In this document: in pieces, positions 8,205-17,475 of the stretch | Numbering within the stretch: the first letter of the stretch is position 1 | How the letters are laid out: the number at the start of each line of letters is the position of its first letter | Assembly: GCA_035628915.1 (NCBI GenBank) | Contig: DASPIW010000005.1 | Location: forward strand, 124,001-188,000 | Reading direction: 5' to 3' | DNA: 64,000 nt | Origin: JARBUG01 sp035628915 | GTDB taxonomy: Bacteria; Bacillota; Sulfobacillia; Symbiobacteriales; Symbiobacteriaceae | Position numbers and translations under genes: made by a program | Notes under the pieces: model-generated | The model's input: the letters and a program-made list of their open reading frames with translations, nothing else | Databases searched by the model: none | What the model was told of the DNA's origin: nothing

Positions 8205-9089
8205 ATGATGCCAGTCTCTACTGCAAAACAGCGCAAGCGTTTGATCCAGACAGAGCAAACCCTGTCCGGCGGCTCGGTTCAGGTCTGGGGAGAGAACGTC
8301 TATTACGAGGCCGCCGGCATCAGTGAACAGGGACCCAGCATTCTGTTTCTCCATGAATCCGGCGGCTCCGCTGCGACCTGGCACGGTCAGCTGGTCGGTC
8401 TGGCCCAGTGGGCCCGGTGTCTGGCTGTCGACCTGCCGGGGCATGGCCGGTCTGAAGGATCTGGCTTTCCGACCGTCGGTGAGTACCGTGCTTCCCTCCT
8501 TGCGTTCCTCGACGCGCTGGCGATTCGTTGGCCGGTTGTCATCGCCGGGGTCTGCCTGGGCGCCGCAGTGGCCGTAGACCTGGCGCTTCACGCGCCAGGG
8601 CGGGTCGCCGGCCTCGTTTTGGCCGGCGTGAGCGAAAGAGGGAGGGCCTGTGACCGGGTCTGGCGCCAGACCGCACACGGAGAGGCGCCCGAGTATTTCG
8701 TCATGAACCTCTTCGCCCGTGGTACCTCCCCGCGCATCATCGGGCAGCGGCTCCAGCGGTGGCGTTTGACCAGCCCGGTGGTCCGCCACGGCGATCTGTC
8801 CGCCGTGCGGGAATATCCAATGCGGCGTGCCCTGCAGGTTGCCCGGCACCCCATGCTGGTCGTCGCCGGCGAAGAAGACCGCGTGGCCACGCCGGATGTG
8901 GCCCGCGAACTGGTGACCGGTCTCCCGCACAGCGGCGTGGTCACCATCGCAAAGGCGGGCTGCCTGGCCATGCTGGAGCAGCCAGCCCTCTTCAACCGGG
9001 CTGTGGTTACGTTCCTGGACGACCTCGGGCCCGCGGGGCCTGAGGTACCGGACTCAGGGCGCCCGGGCGGCTATCGGCGGCAGTTCTGA
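8205..9089 (+). CDS. Alpha/beta-hydrolase fold protein with altered catalytic residues
   Basis: About 294 residues with a clear alpha/beta-hydrolase core: ILFLHESGGSAATWHGQL (oxyanion loop), VDLPGHGRSEG, and MLVVAGEEDRVATPD (acid position). The nucleophile elbow reads GVCLGA, with Cys117 where serine is usual. At the place of the catalytic histidine the protein has AGCLAMLEQP, with Cys253 where AGHLAMLEQP would be expected. The DNA at both sites is unambiguous TGC. The acid is retained. Either the enzyme uses unusual chemistry or it is a non-catalytic member. The start is uncertain: adjacent ATGs at 8205 and 8208, or GTG 8184, and none has a good ribosome site. Confidence 0.8.
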   Translation: MMPVSTAKQRKRLIQTEQTLSGGSVQVWGENVYYEAAGISEQGPSILFLHESGGSAATWHGQLVGLAQWARCLAVDLPGHGRSEGSGFPTVGEYRASLLAFLDALAIRWPVVIAGVCLGAAVAVDLALHAPGRVAGLVLAGVSERGRACDRVWRQTAHGEAPEYFVMNLFARGTSPRIIGQRLQRWRLTSPVVRHGDLSAVREYPMRRALQVARHPMLVVAGEEDRVATPDVARELVTGLPHSGVVTIAKAGCLAMLEQPALFNRAVVTFLDDLGPAGPEVPDSGRPGGYRRQF

Positions 9090-9237
9090 GACAGCGTGAG
9101 ACGAGGGCGGCAGCCCCCTCTGCACTTTGTTCTTGTGGAGCGCTGCTTTCCTGAAGCAGGGGCGCATATATCAATGTCGGTGCCAGGAGGCGGACCAGTT
9201 GGCCCGTCTCCTTTCTATTTCGGGAGGGGTAGGGAGA

Positions 9238-10320
9238 ATGGGGCCGCACCACGACCCATGGGATCCGGAACTGAGCCGGCGGAGCGGACGGCATACGCTG
9301 ACCAGCATTGAAGTGACCGTGACGAACCGGTGCAACATGCGCTGCCGGCACTGCGCCGTCGGGGAGACGCTGACGCTGCGCGAGCCTGACCGAATTCCCC
9401 TGTCGCTGCTGTTTGACCGCATGGACGAAGTACCCACGCTGCAGACCTTCAGCATTACCGGGGGGGAGCCCAGCGCCGACCTTGCCACGCTGACCGGCTG
9501 CGTCCTGCCGCTGCTGCAGTACGCCAGGGCCCGGGGGCTGCTGACGCAGGTGAACACCAACCTGACGTACGACCTGGAGCGCTACCGCCTGATCACCCCC
9601 TACGTGGACGTGCTCCACATTTCCTGGAACTATGCCAGCGCCGCTGATTTCCACCGCATTGCCTGGGCCCGCGGGCGAGAGCAGGTGGCGCCCGCAACGT
9701 CGTCCCTGCTGTTCGGGCGCATTATGGAGAACGCCATGGCGCTGGCGGCAGACGGTGTATTCGTGTCAGCGGAGTCGATGGTTAACAGCGAGACGGCACC
9801 CCACCTCGGGCTGCTGAACCGGATGATCCGGGAGATGGGTTGCCGGCGGCACGAAGTGCATCCCATGTATCCGGCCGACTGGGCGGCGAATCTGCCCATT
9901 CTGGACAAAGAGGCGTTCCGAACGGCTATCAATCGTTTTCTCGATGAGCGGGACCCGGCGCTGTGGGTGCTGTTCGGCACCTTCCCGTTCCTGCCCTGCA
10001 GTGCTGACGATCGGGCCTTACTGGATAGAATCCGCCGGGCACCCCGCCTCTCCGTGCGCAACTGCCCCGACGGCCGGAACCGGGTAAACATCAACGCCTT
10101 CACGGGCGATGTCTTTGTGACGGACTTCGCCGAAGTGCCGGCGCTGGGGAACATTACTGGGGAAGGGTTGATGACACTGTTCAACCGCTGGCAGGAGCAC
10201 CCGGCCTTCGCACCCTACAACTGCTACTGTCCCGAAGCTCGGTGCACGGGCCCGAACCTGCTCGTCGCCGGCATGTACCACCCCGGTGTCGATTTCCGGC
10301 AGCGGCGGGCTGCTCTGTGA
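9238..10320 (+). CDS. yfkAB: Radical SAM/CxCxxxxC motif protein YfkAB
   Basis: A 360-residue radical SAM enzyme. The cluster-binding CNMRCRHC follows a first beta strand (SIEVTVTNR), the SAM-binding ITGGEPS follows, and the C-terminus carries CYCPEARC, which is the CxCxxxxC signature that defines the YfkAB family. In B. subtilis the homologue is a single fused gene of unknown substrate. ATG 9238 was chosen because GGGAGGGGTAGGGA precedes it; the upstream open frame back to 9127 has no ribosome site. It is followed, after 51 bases, by glpP. Confidence 0.85.
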   Translation: MGPHHDPWDPELSRRSGRHTLTSIEVTVTNRCNMRCRHCAVGETLTLREPDRIPLSLLFDRMDEVPTLQTFSITGGEPSADLATLTGCVLPLLQYARARGLLTQVNTNLTYDLERYRLITPYVDVLHISWNYASAADFHRIAWARGREQVAPATSSLLFGRIMENAMALAADGVFVSAESMVNSETAPHLGLLNRMIREMGCRRHEVHPMYPADWAANLPILDKEAFRTAINRFLDERDPALWVLFGTFPFLPCSADDRALLDRIRRAPRLSVRNCPDGRNRVNINAFTGDVFVTDFAEVPALGNITGEGLMTLFNRWQEHPAFAPYNCYCPEARCTGPNLLVAGMYHPGVDFRQRRAAL

Positions 10321-10371
10321 GGGAGGATGCCGCACGAGGGTGTCGAAGCCTGAATCCGGGAGGTGGGCGCC

Positions 10372-10998
10372 GTGGCAGCAGAGCGCGTGCAGGGACTCCG
10401 GGCCGCTCTGGAAGAGCACCCGGTTATCGCAGCCGTTCGGGATGACGCCGGACTGAAAACAGCATTGGCAGCCCCCGTCGGGGTCATTTTTCTCCTTTCC
10501 TCCGAAATCTCTCGGATCGAGGCGGTCGGCGCCACCGTAGCGAAGGCGGGCAAACAGCTTTTCATCCACCTGGATTTCGTGGAGGGCCTGGGCAAGGACG
10601 AAGTCGGCCTGGCTTTCCTGGTCCGCCACGCCAAACCCACCGGGGTCATCAGCACTCGGACGGGCCTTGTGCAGGCTGCCCGCCGGGCAGGCGTCATTCC
10701 CCTGCAGCGGCTCTTTCTGCTCGATTCCCAGTCGCTCAGCACCGGGCTTGAGGCGGCACGCAACAGCAAGGCGGAAGTGGTGGAAGTGCTGCCCGGCATC
10801 GTGCCGCGGGCCATCAGTGCCGTCCGTTCGCAACTGCCGAACTCGCTGATTATCGCCGGGGGACTGGTCAGAACCGACAAAGAAGCCGCCAGGGCGCTTG
10901 CCGCCGGCGCGGCGGGCGTCTCCACCAGCAGCACGGCCCTATGGCACCTGGACAGGGCCGCCCTGCAGCAAGCCAACGGGGGGCAGACCACATCGTGA
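10372..10998 (+). CDS. glpP: Glycerol-3-phosphate responsive antiterminator GlpP
   Basis: A 208-residue TIM-barrel-like protein of the GlpP family, with VIAAVRD at the start, KQLFIHLDFVEGLGKDE in the middle, and EVLPGIVPRAI and IIAGGLVRTDKEA near the end. In B. subtilis GlpP binds glycerol-3-phosphate and the leader mRNA of glp genes to prevent termination. No glpFK or glpD gene or leader is visible in this window, so its targets lie elsewhere. GTG 10372 has GGGAGG at eight bases and is preferred over GTG 10363. The stop codon overlaps the start of the next gene by GTGA. Confidence 0.88.
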   Translation: MAAERVQGLRAALEEHPVIAAVRDDAGLKTALAAPVGVIFLLSSEISRIEAVGATVAKAGKQLFIHLDFVEGLGKDEVGLAFLVRHAKPTGVISTRTGLVQAARRAGVIPLQRLFLLDSQSLSTGLEAARNSKAEVVEVLPGIVPRAISAVRSQLPNSLIIAGGLVRTDKEAARALAAGAAGVSTSSTALWHLDRAALQQANGGQTTS

Positions 10999-13900
10999 AG
11001 AAGATTACGAGCCTGACGCAGCTTTACACGCCGCAGGGCCTCCTCCGGGACAGCGACGGCGACGGGCTGCCGGATGGTTTTGACGTGCGCTTTGTTCCCG
11101 GCACCAACCCGGGCGCCATTGACGTTGCGGCCCGCCTGGGGCTGGAATCGGCGGCGTATACACCCGGCTTCACCGACGAAGAGGCCCGGGGCGTACCGCT
11201 GGTCTTCGGGCCGGAAAACCCGATCTGCCGGGCGCTCGAAGTGCCCGAGGGGCGCGGTATGATCGCCCTGATGCCCGGCCTGGTGGTCGTGACGGGCGAT
11301 ACATACGAAACCGGATGGGCGGCGGCCCGCTGGCTGGCCATGACCTTCCCGTTCACGGCGCCCGGCGGACCCCTGCTGACGGAGCAGGCCGGGGGGCGCC
11401 CCGTGCTGGCCGTGATTCTGCGCGATGGTGCGGTCGAGGAGACCGTCTTCGGCGACGGCACGGTGAAAGTGGCCGACAAGCCCACGCTGGAAGGAGCACC
11501 GCCGGCGCCGCCGTTTGCTGCCGCCGCCCGGGTACCGGGCGATCTGCCCGCTTCAGGTGAGGACAGTCTGTTCACGGTGGCAGGCCTGATGGGCTCCTCC
11601 GACGGCGCCCGCCACGATGCGGCGGGCTGGCAGGTCCGAGTGGGGCGCCGGCTCCGGCCGGAAGAGCTGGCCGGGCTCTGCGAACTGGCTGCCCGCACGG
11701 GTGTGGAGGCCACCGGGCTGCGCTTTCCGCTGGCCGTGAGTGAAGCGGTGCCCGGCGGCCGGCCCCTGGTGGAACTGCGGGACGGGGCGCCTGCCGGCGC
11801 CGCCTGGACGGAGAACCGCCTGGTGATCACCGGCACCCCGGCCGAACGTGGGGCTGAACTGCAACGCATCAGCGCCGGGGCCGGGCTGGTGGGGGGGCTT
11901 CACGCCACGCTTTTCACCCGGCGGGCGGGATTGCCGGCTGCCACGGCAACCGAGGGCGAGGTGATTTTCGACCTCGTGCTGGAGCAGGAGTGGGAAGTCG
12001 AGCGGTTCCGCCGGGCCTGGGCCGGGGCCCTTGCAGAGGTTGGGCCGGGGGCGCCCGTTGAAGTCGACCTGCGCGTGAGTGAACCCCTGGCCGTGCGCGA
12101 GGCGCTCGCTGAAGAGATTGCCGCGTCCCTGGCTGACCGCGGGGTGCCCGAAGCACGCATCCGGGTGCTGTCGGCCTACAAGCAGGGTTTCCACTGGCTG
12201 GAAGAAGAGATGCTCCCCCGGCTGCGGGAGATCGGACCGCTCGGGCGTGTGGCGGTCACCTGCGCCCGGTTCGCCGGGGCCACCGCCGGGCCGCCCGGCG
12301 ACGTGCTGGCCCACCATGGCGGCGGCGGCCCGTCGGCCGCGGGCGGGGTGCTTGAAATGCCCATTCGCTGGCTCCAGGAGCTCTATCCCGCGGACGAGCT
12401 CCTGGCCCGGGAACTGGGTGTCCCAGTTGCCTTTGACCTGGCAGATGCGGATCAGGACCACATCTACCGCTTGCATGCGTTCGGGCCGGATGGGGCGCTG
12501 CTTGTCTCCGAAGTCTTCAGCCCGATCTGTTCGGCCCGCGCCTATATGCCCGCGTTCCCGGAGCGGGGCACCGTCCATCCGCCCACCGGTCTTCTCAAGA
12601 TGGAGCAGGGCGGCCGGACTGTATGTGAGACCGCCATCGATACCGACGCCGAGGCGTTCTGGACCGCCTGGCAGGAGCAGGTGTTGCCCCGGCTGCGGGA
12701 ACCGTTCGGCCGCCTGCTGGTCGAGGTGGGCATGAGCGAGGACGACCGTCGCCTCGGCATCCGGGAGGAGCAGATCTCCCCGCTGGATGCTCTGCATGAG
12801 GACTTGTATTTCTATACGCTCGACTATCTGAACCAGTCTGGATTGTCGCAGGCGGGGGCGGTGGAGCCCTGGGTGGCAGCCGCTGTCGGCGGGCCGCGGA
12901 CCCGTGTGCGGCTGTACGCCCGGTCTCCGGTGCAGGCTGCCGCCGACGCGCCGCCGGCCGGAGCGGCCGAACTGCCGGCTCCGGCTGACGGCATTCCGCA
13001 GGGTCAGGTAATCGGGCCCGATCAACTGCCGTCATGCCTGGCTTACCTGGCCAAGCTGCCGGGCGTCCGGGTCTGGAGGACAGGCCTTTCCCTGGGCGGG
13101 CGCCCCACCTGGGCGCTTTCGGTCATTCCCAAGACCGCCGGTTCCGTCGTACCGCCCCAGAAACTGAGCGCCTGGCGCCCTACCCTGCTGATCAATGCCC
13201 GCCGCCATGCCAACGAAGTCTCAGCGACCAACTCCGTGCTGTGGCTGGCAGAGCGGGCCGCGCGGGAAGGCGTCGCCCGGGGAGTCAACCTCGTCATCAG
13301 CCCCATGGAGAACGTTGACGGCGCCGCGGTCCACTACGCCATGCAGCAGGTCCACCCGCACTGGAAGCTGCACGCGGCCCGCTTCAACGCGGCCGGCGTC
13401 GACTTCGGCCCGGACCAGTTCGAGCCGGAACCGCAGTTTGGCGAAGCCCGCACCTTGCCGACCCTCTGGCGGGCCTTCCTGCCCGATGTGGTGCTGGACG
13501 ACCACGGCTACCCGTCCCACGAGTGGGTGCAGCCGTTCTCCGGCTACAACTCGCCGCCGTACTTCCGGACTTCCTGGTGGATGCCGAGTGCCCTGATTTA
13601 CGGAATTCACCGCTGCCTGGATGCTGAACGGTTCCCGGCGAACGCGGCCGTGCAAGATGCCCTGCGGGGCGCCCTGGCGGAGCGGCTGACCGCCGATGAA
13701 GAGATTGAAGGCTACACCCGGACGCTTCTGGACCGCTACATGACCTATGGCCGGCGCTACGTGCCGGAGAAGTTCCCCCTGGAGATGCAGGGCGGGTTCG
13801 TCAGCATGACGGGCATGGTGGAAGCCGGGCCGGAATCCCGGACGTATGCCGGCCGGTTCCCGCACATCACCGCTGCCGAACTGATTACGGAAGTCCCGGA

Positions 13901-14081
13901 CGAGACGGCCCAGGGCGACTACCTGGCCCTTTGCGCCAGGGCCCACCTGGAGGGCGACCTGGCGGTTCTGTCGGTGCTGCAGTCTCACCCGCAGCCCGTC
14001 ATCCGCCGGCGCTGGAGGGAAGGCGAGACCGTCTGCTGGGGCGTGGGACGCCGGCGGCCCTATCAGTTAGAAGGAAACTGA
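10995..14081 (+). CDS. Large M14-family zinc carboxypeptidase-like protein
   Basis: A 1028-residue protein. Residues 15-30 hold DSDGDGLPDGFD, a calcium-loop pattern as in thrombospondin type-3 or dockerin repeats. About 680 residues of unidentified sequence follow. The C-terminal 340 residues look like an M14 metallopeptidase, with NARRHANEVSAT (zinc-binding HxxE), NVDGAAVHY, and a conserved DDHGYPSHEW. No signal peptide is seen, so it may be cytosolic. The GTG start overlaps the glpP stop. The long N-terminal part is far beyond the usual size of M14 enzymes and has no match I can name. The substrate is unknown; amide bonds of peptides or amino-acid conjugates are typical for the family. Confidence 0.7.
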   Translation: MKKITSLTQLYTPQGLLRDSDGDGLPDGFDVRFVPGTNPGAIDVAARLGLESAAYTPGFTDEEARGVPLVFGPENPICRALEVPEGRGMIALMPGLVVVTGDTYETGWAAARWLAMTFPFTAPGGPLLTEQAGGRPVLAVILRDGAVEETVFGDGTVKVADKPTLEGAPPAPPFAAAARVPGDLPASGEDSLFTVAGLMGSSDGARHDAAGWQVRVGRRLRPEELAGLCELAARTGVEATGLRFPLAVSEAVPGGRPLVELRDGAPAGAAWTENRLVITGTPAERGAELQRISAGAGLVGGLHATLFTRRAGLPAATATEGEVIFDLVLEQEWEVERFRRAWAGALAEVGPGAPVEVDLRVSEPLAVREALAEEIAASLADRGVPEARIRVLSAYKQGFHWLEEEMLPRLREIGPLGRVAVTCARFAGATAGPPGDVLAHHGGGGPSAAGGVLEMPIRWLQELYPADELLARELGVPVAFDLADADQDHIYRLHAFGPDGALLVSEVFSPICSARAYMPAFPERGTVHPPTGLLKMEQGGRTVCETAIDTDAEAFWTAWQEQVLPRLREPFGRLLVEVGMSEDDRRLGIREEQISPLDALHEDLYFYTLDYLNQSGLSQAGAVEPWVAAAVGGPRTRVRLYARSPVQAAADAPPAGAAELPAPADGIPQGQVIGPDQLPSCLAYLAKLPGVRVWRTGLSLGGRPTWALSVIPKTAGSVVPPQKLSAWRPTLLINARRHANEVSATNSVLWLAERAAREGVARGVNLVISPMENVDGAAVHYAMQQVHPHWKLHAARFNAAGVDFGPDQFEPEPQFGEARTLPTLWRAFLPDVVLDDHGYPSHEWVQPFSGYNSPPYFRTSWWMPSALIYGIHRCLDAERFPANAAVQDALRGALAERLTADEEIEGYTRTLLDRYMTYGRRYVPEKFPLEMQGGFVSMTGMVEAGPESRTYAGRFPHITAAELITEVPDETAQGDYLALCARAHLEGDLAVLSVLQSHPQPVIRRRWREGETVCWGVGRRRPYQLEGN

Positions 14082-14144
14082 TTCTCACTGTCGAACTGAA
14101 CATACCATTCCTGGAGAGACGCCACGCAACAAGGGGGTTTCCCT

Positions 14145-14828
14145 TTGCAGCTTCCCACGATCTTGCTGGGCTTGCTGGCGATTAACGTGCTGCTTGTCGT
14201 CCACGAACTGGGACACTTTGTCGCAGCTCGCGCCGTCGGCATGCGGGTGGTCGAGTTCAGCATCGGCATGGGTCCCCGCCTCCTGAGCATCAGGCTGGGT
14301 GAGACTCTGTATGTCCTGCGGCTTTTTCCCCTCGCCGGCTATGTACTGTTGCCCGACCTCGCTCCGGAGGACGGCGCCCCGACGGTCCCGGCATGGCGCC
14401 GGGCGGTCGCCATGCTGGCGGGCCCGCTCTGCAACGTGCTCCTGACGGTCGTGCTGGTCGGGTTCCGTAACACCGGGTTCCTGTTTGCGTTCTGGTGGGA
14501 CCAGGTTCAGCAACTCTTCGCCGTTGGCGGCGAACTGGCAGGCGTGGTCGGCATCAGCAACGAAGTGGGTAAGGCAGCGGCGGCGGGCTGGCGCCAGCTT
14601 GCCTTCGTAGCCGGCTACCTGAGCGTCAACTTCGCGATTTTAAACCTGCTCCCGATTCCCGGACTGGACGGCGGCAGACTCGTCAGCCTGGCCATCGAGA
14701 AACTGAATGGCGGGCGCCGCCCGCGGTGGGAGCCGGCGGTGCAGGCCATCGGGCTGCTGGCCATCCTCGGGCTGGGCGTCTGGCTGATGGGCCACGACAT
14801 TCTCAGGGCACTGGGCTGGATCAGTTAA
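14145..14828 (+). CDS. M50-family site-2-type membrane metallopeptidase
   Basis: A 227-residue membrane protein with the zinc site HELGH in the first transmembrane segment and the third ligand in NLLPIPGLDGGR. Its length shows that it lacks the PDZ domain of RseP-type site-2 proteases. Four hydrophobic segments are visible. Such short M50 proteins cleave membrane-embedded regulators or have unknown substrates. The start is a TTG seven bases after AAGGGGGT. It lies 63 bases after the M14 gene and is followed by a terminator. Confidence 0.85.
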   Translation: MQLPTILLGLLAINVLLVVHELGHFVAARAVGMRVVEFSIGMGPRLLSIRLGETLYVLRLFPLAGYVLLPDLAPEDGAPTVPAWRRAVAMLAGPLCNVLLTVVLVGFRNTGFLFAFWWDQVQQLFAVGGELAGVVGISNEVGKAAAAGWRQLAFVAGYLSVNFAILNLLPIPGLDGGRLVSLAIEKLNGGRRPRWEPAVQAIGLLAILGLGVWLMGHDILRALGWIS

Positions 14829-14845
14829 TCGACGCAACGCACCAC

Positions 14846-14876
14846 AAAGGGCGCAACCCCGCCGGGGTGCGCCCTT
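14846..14876. terminator. Rho-independent terminator between convergent genes
   Basis: Stem AAGGGCGCAACCCC / GGGGTGCGCCCTT with one bulged A, between the M50 peptidase gene and the convergent transporter gene. Confidence 0.75.
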
Positions 14877-14883
14877 CAAATCT

Positions 14884-16179
14884 TCACTTTGCCAGCGCTG
14901 CCCGCTCGGAGCGGGTAAGGCCGTAGAGGACCGCCACCTCGGCTGCCTGCCCGACCATGGTCGCCGCAGCCCCCGCCACGGTGCCAAGCCAGCCCGCCCA
15001 TACGCCCAGCATGAGCGTCAGGAACAGCACGCCGCTGCCGACCAGGGCGCCCAGATTGACCGCCGGCGTCCGCCCGGAGCGAATCAGCAGCCCCTGATAG
15101 TGGTTCTGCAAGGCGATGCCGAGCGGCAGGAGAATCAGGAGCCGCAGGGCCGGCACGGCCACCTCCGCCAGATGCGGGGTAAGGCCGGTTACTTGGGTCA
15201 GCAACGCACCGCCTGCGGGTGAGAGGCCGATCAGGGCCATCAGTGCGCTGGCAGCGCCTCCTGCCCACCACGTGAAGCGCCGCAGCACAGCATAGTTTTC
15301 GGGAGAGGTAGCCTGGATAATCACGACCTGCTGCACCATGCGGATCGCGTTGGCTACCAGCATGGCCGTCGTCCAGACAGCCGGCCAGGCGGCCAGCGAC
15401 AGGTCGGCTTCTCGGGCCCGGGCCAGTCCGCCGTTAATGGCGGGCTTGGAAACCCAAATCAGAATCGCCGTGAGGGCCAGCGGTGCGTACCAGGCCGCCA
15501 CAGCGCCGAAGGTGTGGGGCAGGTGCGGCACCGGTTCGCCCTCGGGCTTCTCCGCCCGGGCAAACCAGGTGACCATCGCCGCCTCGACGATGACGCTGAC
15601 GGCCAGCGCCCCGCAGCCCACGACCGCACCGGGCCAGCGCAGCATAACGCCCACGGCGACGGTCAGAGCCAGGCTGGCCAGGCGGAAGACCGAAGCCAGA
15701 CCCACCCGGGCCGCGTGCCGGCGGGCGATGAGAATGCCCTGAAAGTAGCGCCGCCAACCGATGGCCGCCGGCCAGAGCAGCATGACCTGAAAGGCCGGGC
15801 GGGCTGCATCGGACACCGCCGGCGGCTGGCCCAGCCAGGTGCGGAAAACCAAATCATAAAGCGGCGAAAACGCGAGAAGCGCATAGAAGACGGTCAGTCC
15901 GATATTGGCCCAGAGCATGAACCGGCGCAGCGCCCGAAAGGCCAGCGGATCGCGCGCCAGCGCACTGGCAGCGTGGAGCAGCATGATGATGGGGCTCTCC
16001 ACCAGAATCGCGACCGCCTCGGCCACGCCGTAGGCGGCAAGATGAACCTCCTGGTTCGGGAGCCTGGCCAGCCCGGCGATGATAATCGGCCCGGCCAGCA
16101 CCATGATCAGGTCGGACAGCGAGAGGGGGAGGAACTGGTGGAGCAGGCTGCCAATGGTCAAGGGCGTCGAACGGCTCAC
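14884..16179 (-). CDS. MOP-superfamily (MATE/flippase/ANKH-like) membrane exporter
   Basis: A 431-residue polytopic protein with about twelve hydrophobic segments and few charged residues outside short loops. The opening (SLSDLIMVLAGPIIIAGLAR), the repeated two-halves pattern and the conserved proline-bounded helices resemble multidrug and flippase-type exporters, and more closely the ANKH-like branch seen in Firmicutes. The substrate cannot be told. It is transcribed with the NUDIX gene, whose stop lies 15 bases before this start region. An AAAGGGAGGTCC ribosome site is present. Confidence 0.65.
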   Translation of the reverse strand: MSRSTPLTIGSLLHQFLPLSLSDLIMVLAGPIIIAGLARLPNQEVHLAAYGVAEAVAILVESPIIMLLHAASALARDPLAFRALRRFMLWANIGLTVFYALLAFSPLYDLVFRTWLGQPPAVSDAARPAFQVMLLWPAAIGWRRYFQGILIARRHAARVGLASVFRLASLALTVAVGVMLRWPGAVVGCGALAVSVIVEAAMVTWFARAEKPEGEPVPHLPHTFGAVAAWYAPLALTAILIWVSKPAINGGLARAREADLSLAAWPAVWTTAMLVANAIRMVQQVVIIQATSPENYAVLRRFTWWAGGAASALMALIGLSPAGGALLTQVTGLTPHLAEVAVPALRLLILLPLGIALQNHYQGLLIRSGRTPAVNLGALVGSGVLFLTLMLGVWAGWLGTVAGAAATMVGQAAEVAVLYGLTRSERAALAK

Positions 16180-16194
16180 GCAAAGGACCTCCCT

Positions 16195-16638
16195 TTAACG
16201 GAGCCTGTTCAAGGCCGGGTCCGGGAACTGATGGTACCGGATGGCGCCGCCTTCCAACCAGTGGGTCAGGGGCTCCAGCCAGGGGCGCCAGCGAATATAC
16301 TCGCCTACTTCGCCGGTCGGGACCCACTTGACGCCGTAAATCTCGCCGGGGCGGGGGAACAGCGTGCCGCCGACGGGCCTTGCCGAGAAAAAGAACTGCA
16401 CGAGATGCTCTCTGGCCTCCGGGTTCCGGAACTCGGTAATAAAGGCCAGGTCTCCCACTTCGACCTGGAGCCCGGTTTCCTCCAGCACTTCCCGCACAGC
16501 AGTCTCTGCCAACAGCTCACCGGGTTCCCAGTGTCCCTTGGGCAGCCCCCAGTGACCGTTCCGGTTTCTGACCAACAGAATATGCCCATCGTCCAGAACC
16601 AAACCGCCGGCCGAGAGGTGTCGTCGTAGTTGATGCAT
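16195..16638 (-). CDS. NUDIX hydrolase
   Basis: A 147-residue NUDIX protein. The Nudix box is complete: it runs from GHWEPGE through REVLEETGL, with all catalytic glutamates. The N-terminal beta strands (SAGGLVLDDGHILLV) and the short length fit housecleaning enzymes of the MutT or Ap4A hydrolase type that split nucleoside diphosphate-X bonds. The substrate is not shown. ATG 16638 has AGAGGTG upstream; the ATG nine codons earlier does not. Confidence 0.85.
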   Translation of the reverse strand: MHQLRRHLSAGGLVLDDGHILLVRNRNGHWGLPKGHWEPGELLAETAVREVLEETGLQVEVGDLAFITEFRNPEAREHLVQFFFSARPVGGTLFPRPGEIYGVKWVPTGEVGEYIRWRPWLEPLTHWLEGGAIRYHQFPDPALNRLR

Positions 16639-16679
16639 ACTTACACCTCTACTATCCGCATTCAAGCTTGCATTATTGT

Positions 16680-16709
16680 ATTGTACTATGTTAACGTCCA
16701 GACCTTCAA
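16680..16709 (-). promoter_or_regulatory. Candidate sigma-A promoter of the NUDIX/exporter operon
   Basis: On the minus strand TTGAAG (16704-16709), an 18-base spacer and TACAAT (16680-16685). The surrounding bases are AT-rich, unlike the neighbouring coding DNA. Confidence 0.5.
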
Positions 16710-16747
16710 GTTCACATATCGTTCACACACTTAACGATACCCGAATG

Positions 16748-16777
16748 AAAAAAGGCCCCGGGTCAAGTCCCCGGGGT
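16748..16777 (-). terminator. Terminator of the DedA gene
   Basis: On the minus strand CCCCGGG / CCCGGGG with loop GACTTGA followed by CCTTTTTT. The stem begins inside the last codons of the DedA gene. Confidence 0.75.
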
Positions 16778-17383
16778 CCGCCGCGACCGCAGCCACCGCA
16801 CCAAAAGCCAGCCGCCGATGACCAGCACCGCCACGACCAGCAGTGTCACGCTGACGCGCAGGGTGCTGACGTGCAGAAACCGTGCGCCGTGGCGTCTGAA
16901 CGCGTCCAGGGCGGCACGGGCAAGCCGCGTCCACGCCAGCGCCCAGACCAGGTTGTTGATCACCATGACGGTGAAGAAGCGCCCGAACGGCACCCGGGTG
17001 ATCCCGCACAGCCACATATTCTGGGCAAATCCCCAGTTCGTCCACCGGGTGGCGATCACCAGCTTCAGACCGTGCTTGCGAAACCATGTGTCCATCCGTT
17101 CCCAGGTCTCGGGTTTCACCCGGAACCACTGCAGCAGCTTCATGACGGCGGGGCGCCCGCCGTAGTATCCCAGCATATAGCCAAACAGGTTGCCGACGAC
17201 CGTGGTGAGCCACATCAGCAGAGTCATCTCTAAATAGGTGGCCTGTCCCGACACCATGCGGGCGCCGATGATCCAGAGCGGCACCTCCACCGGCAAGGGT
17301 GCGCCCAGGCCCTCCAGCAAGAAAATCAGGCCGGCGCCGGGCAGCCCGAACGTTTCCAGAATAAACCGCGCCGCCCGTACCAT
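16763..17383 (-). CDS. DedA/VTT-family membrane protein
   Basis: A 206-residue membrane protein of the DedA family: short N-terminal re-entrant segment (GLGAPLPVEVPLWIIGA), the GNLFGYMLGYYGGRPAV signature, then KHGLKLVIATRWTNWGFAQN with the conserved arginine, and C-terminal helices. DedA-family proteins act in the cytoplasmic membrane as lipid scramblases or recyclers, for example of undecaprenyl phosphate or phosphatidylethanolamine. It is a single gene, divergent from the ABC exporter and ended by a terminator that overlaps its stop. Confidence 0.8.
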   Translation of the reverse strand: MVRAARFILETFGLPGAGLIFLLEGLGAPLPVEVPLWIIGARMVSGQATYLEMTLLMWLTTVVGNLFGYMLGYYGGRPAVMKLLQWFRVKPETWERMDTWFRKHGLKLVIATRWTNWGFAQNMWLCGITRVPFGRFFTVMVINNLVWALAWTRLARAALDAFRRHGARFLHVSTLRVSVTLLVVAVLVIGGWLLVRWLRSRRTPGT

Positions 17384-17475
17384 GCCGTCCCTCCTTCCGC
17401 CGTCTTCGACTTAATTCGACATTCGGCGCCTCGGCGCCAAATCCTACTTACAGGCTGCCGGGAAAGGAGTCTTCT

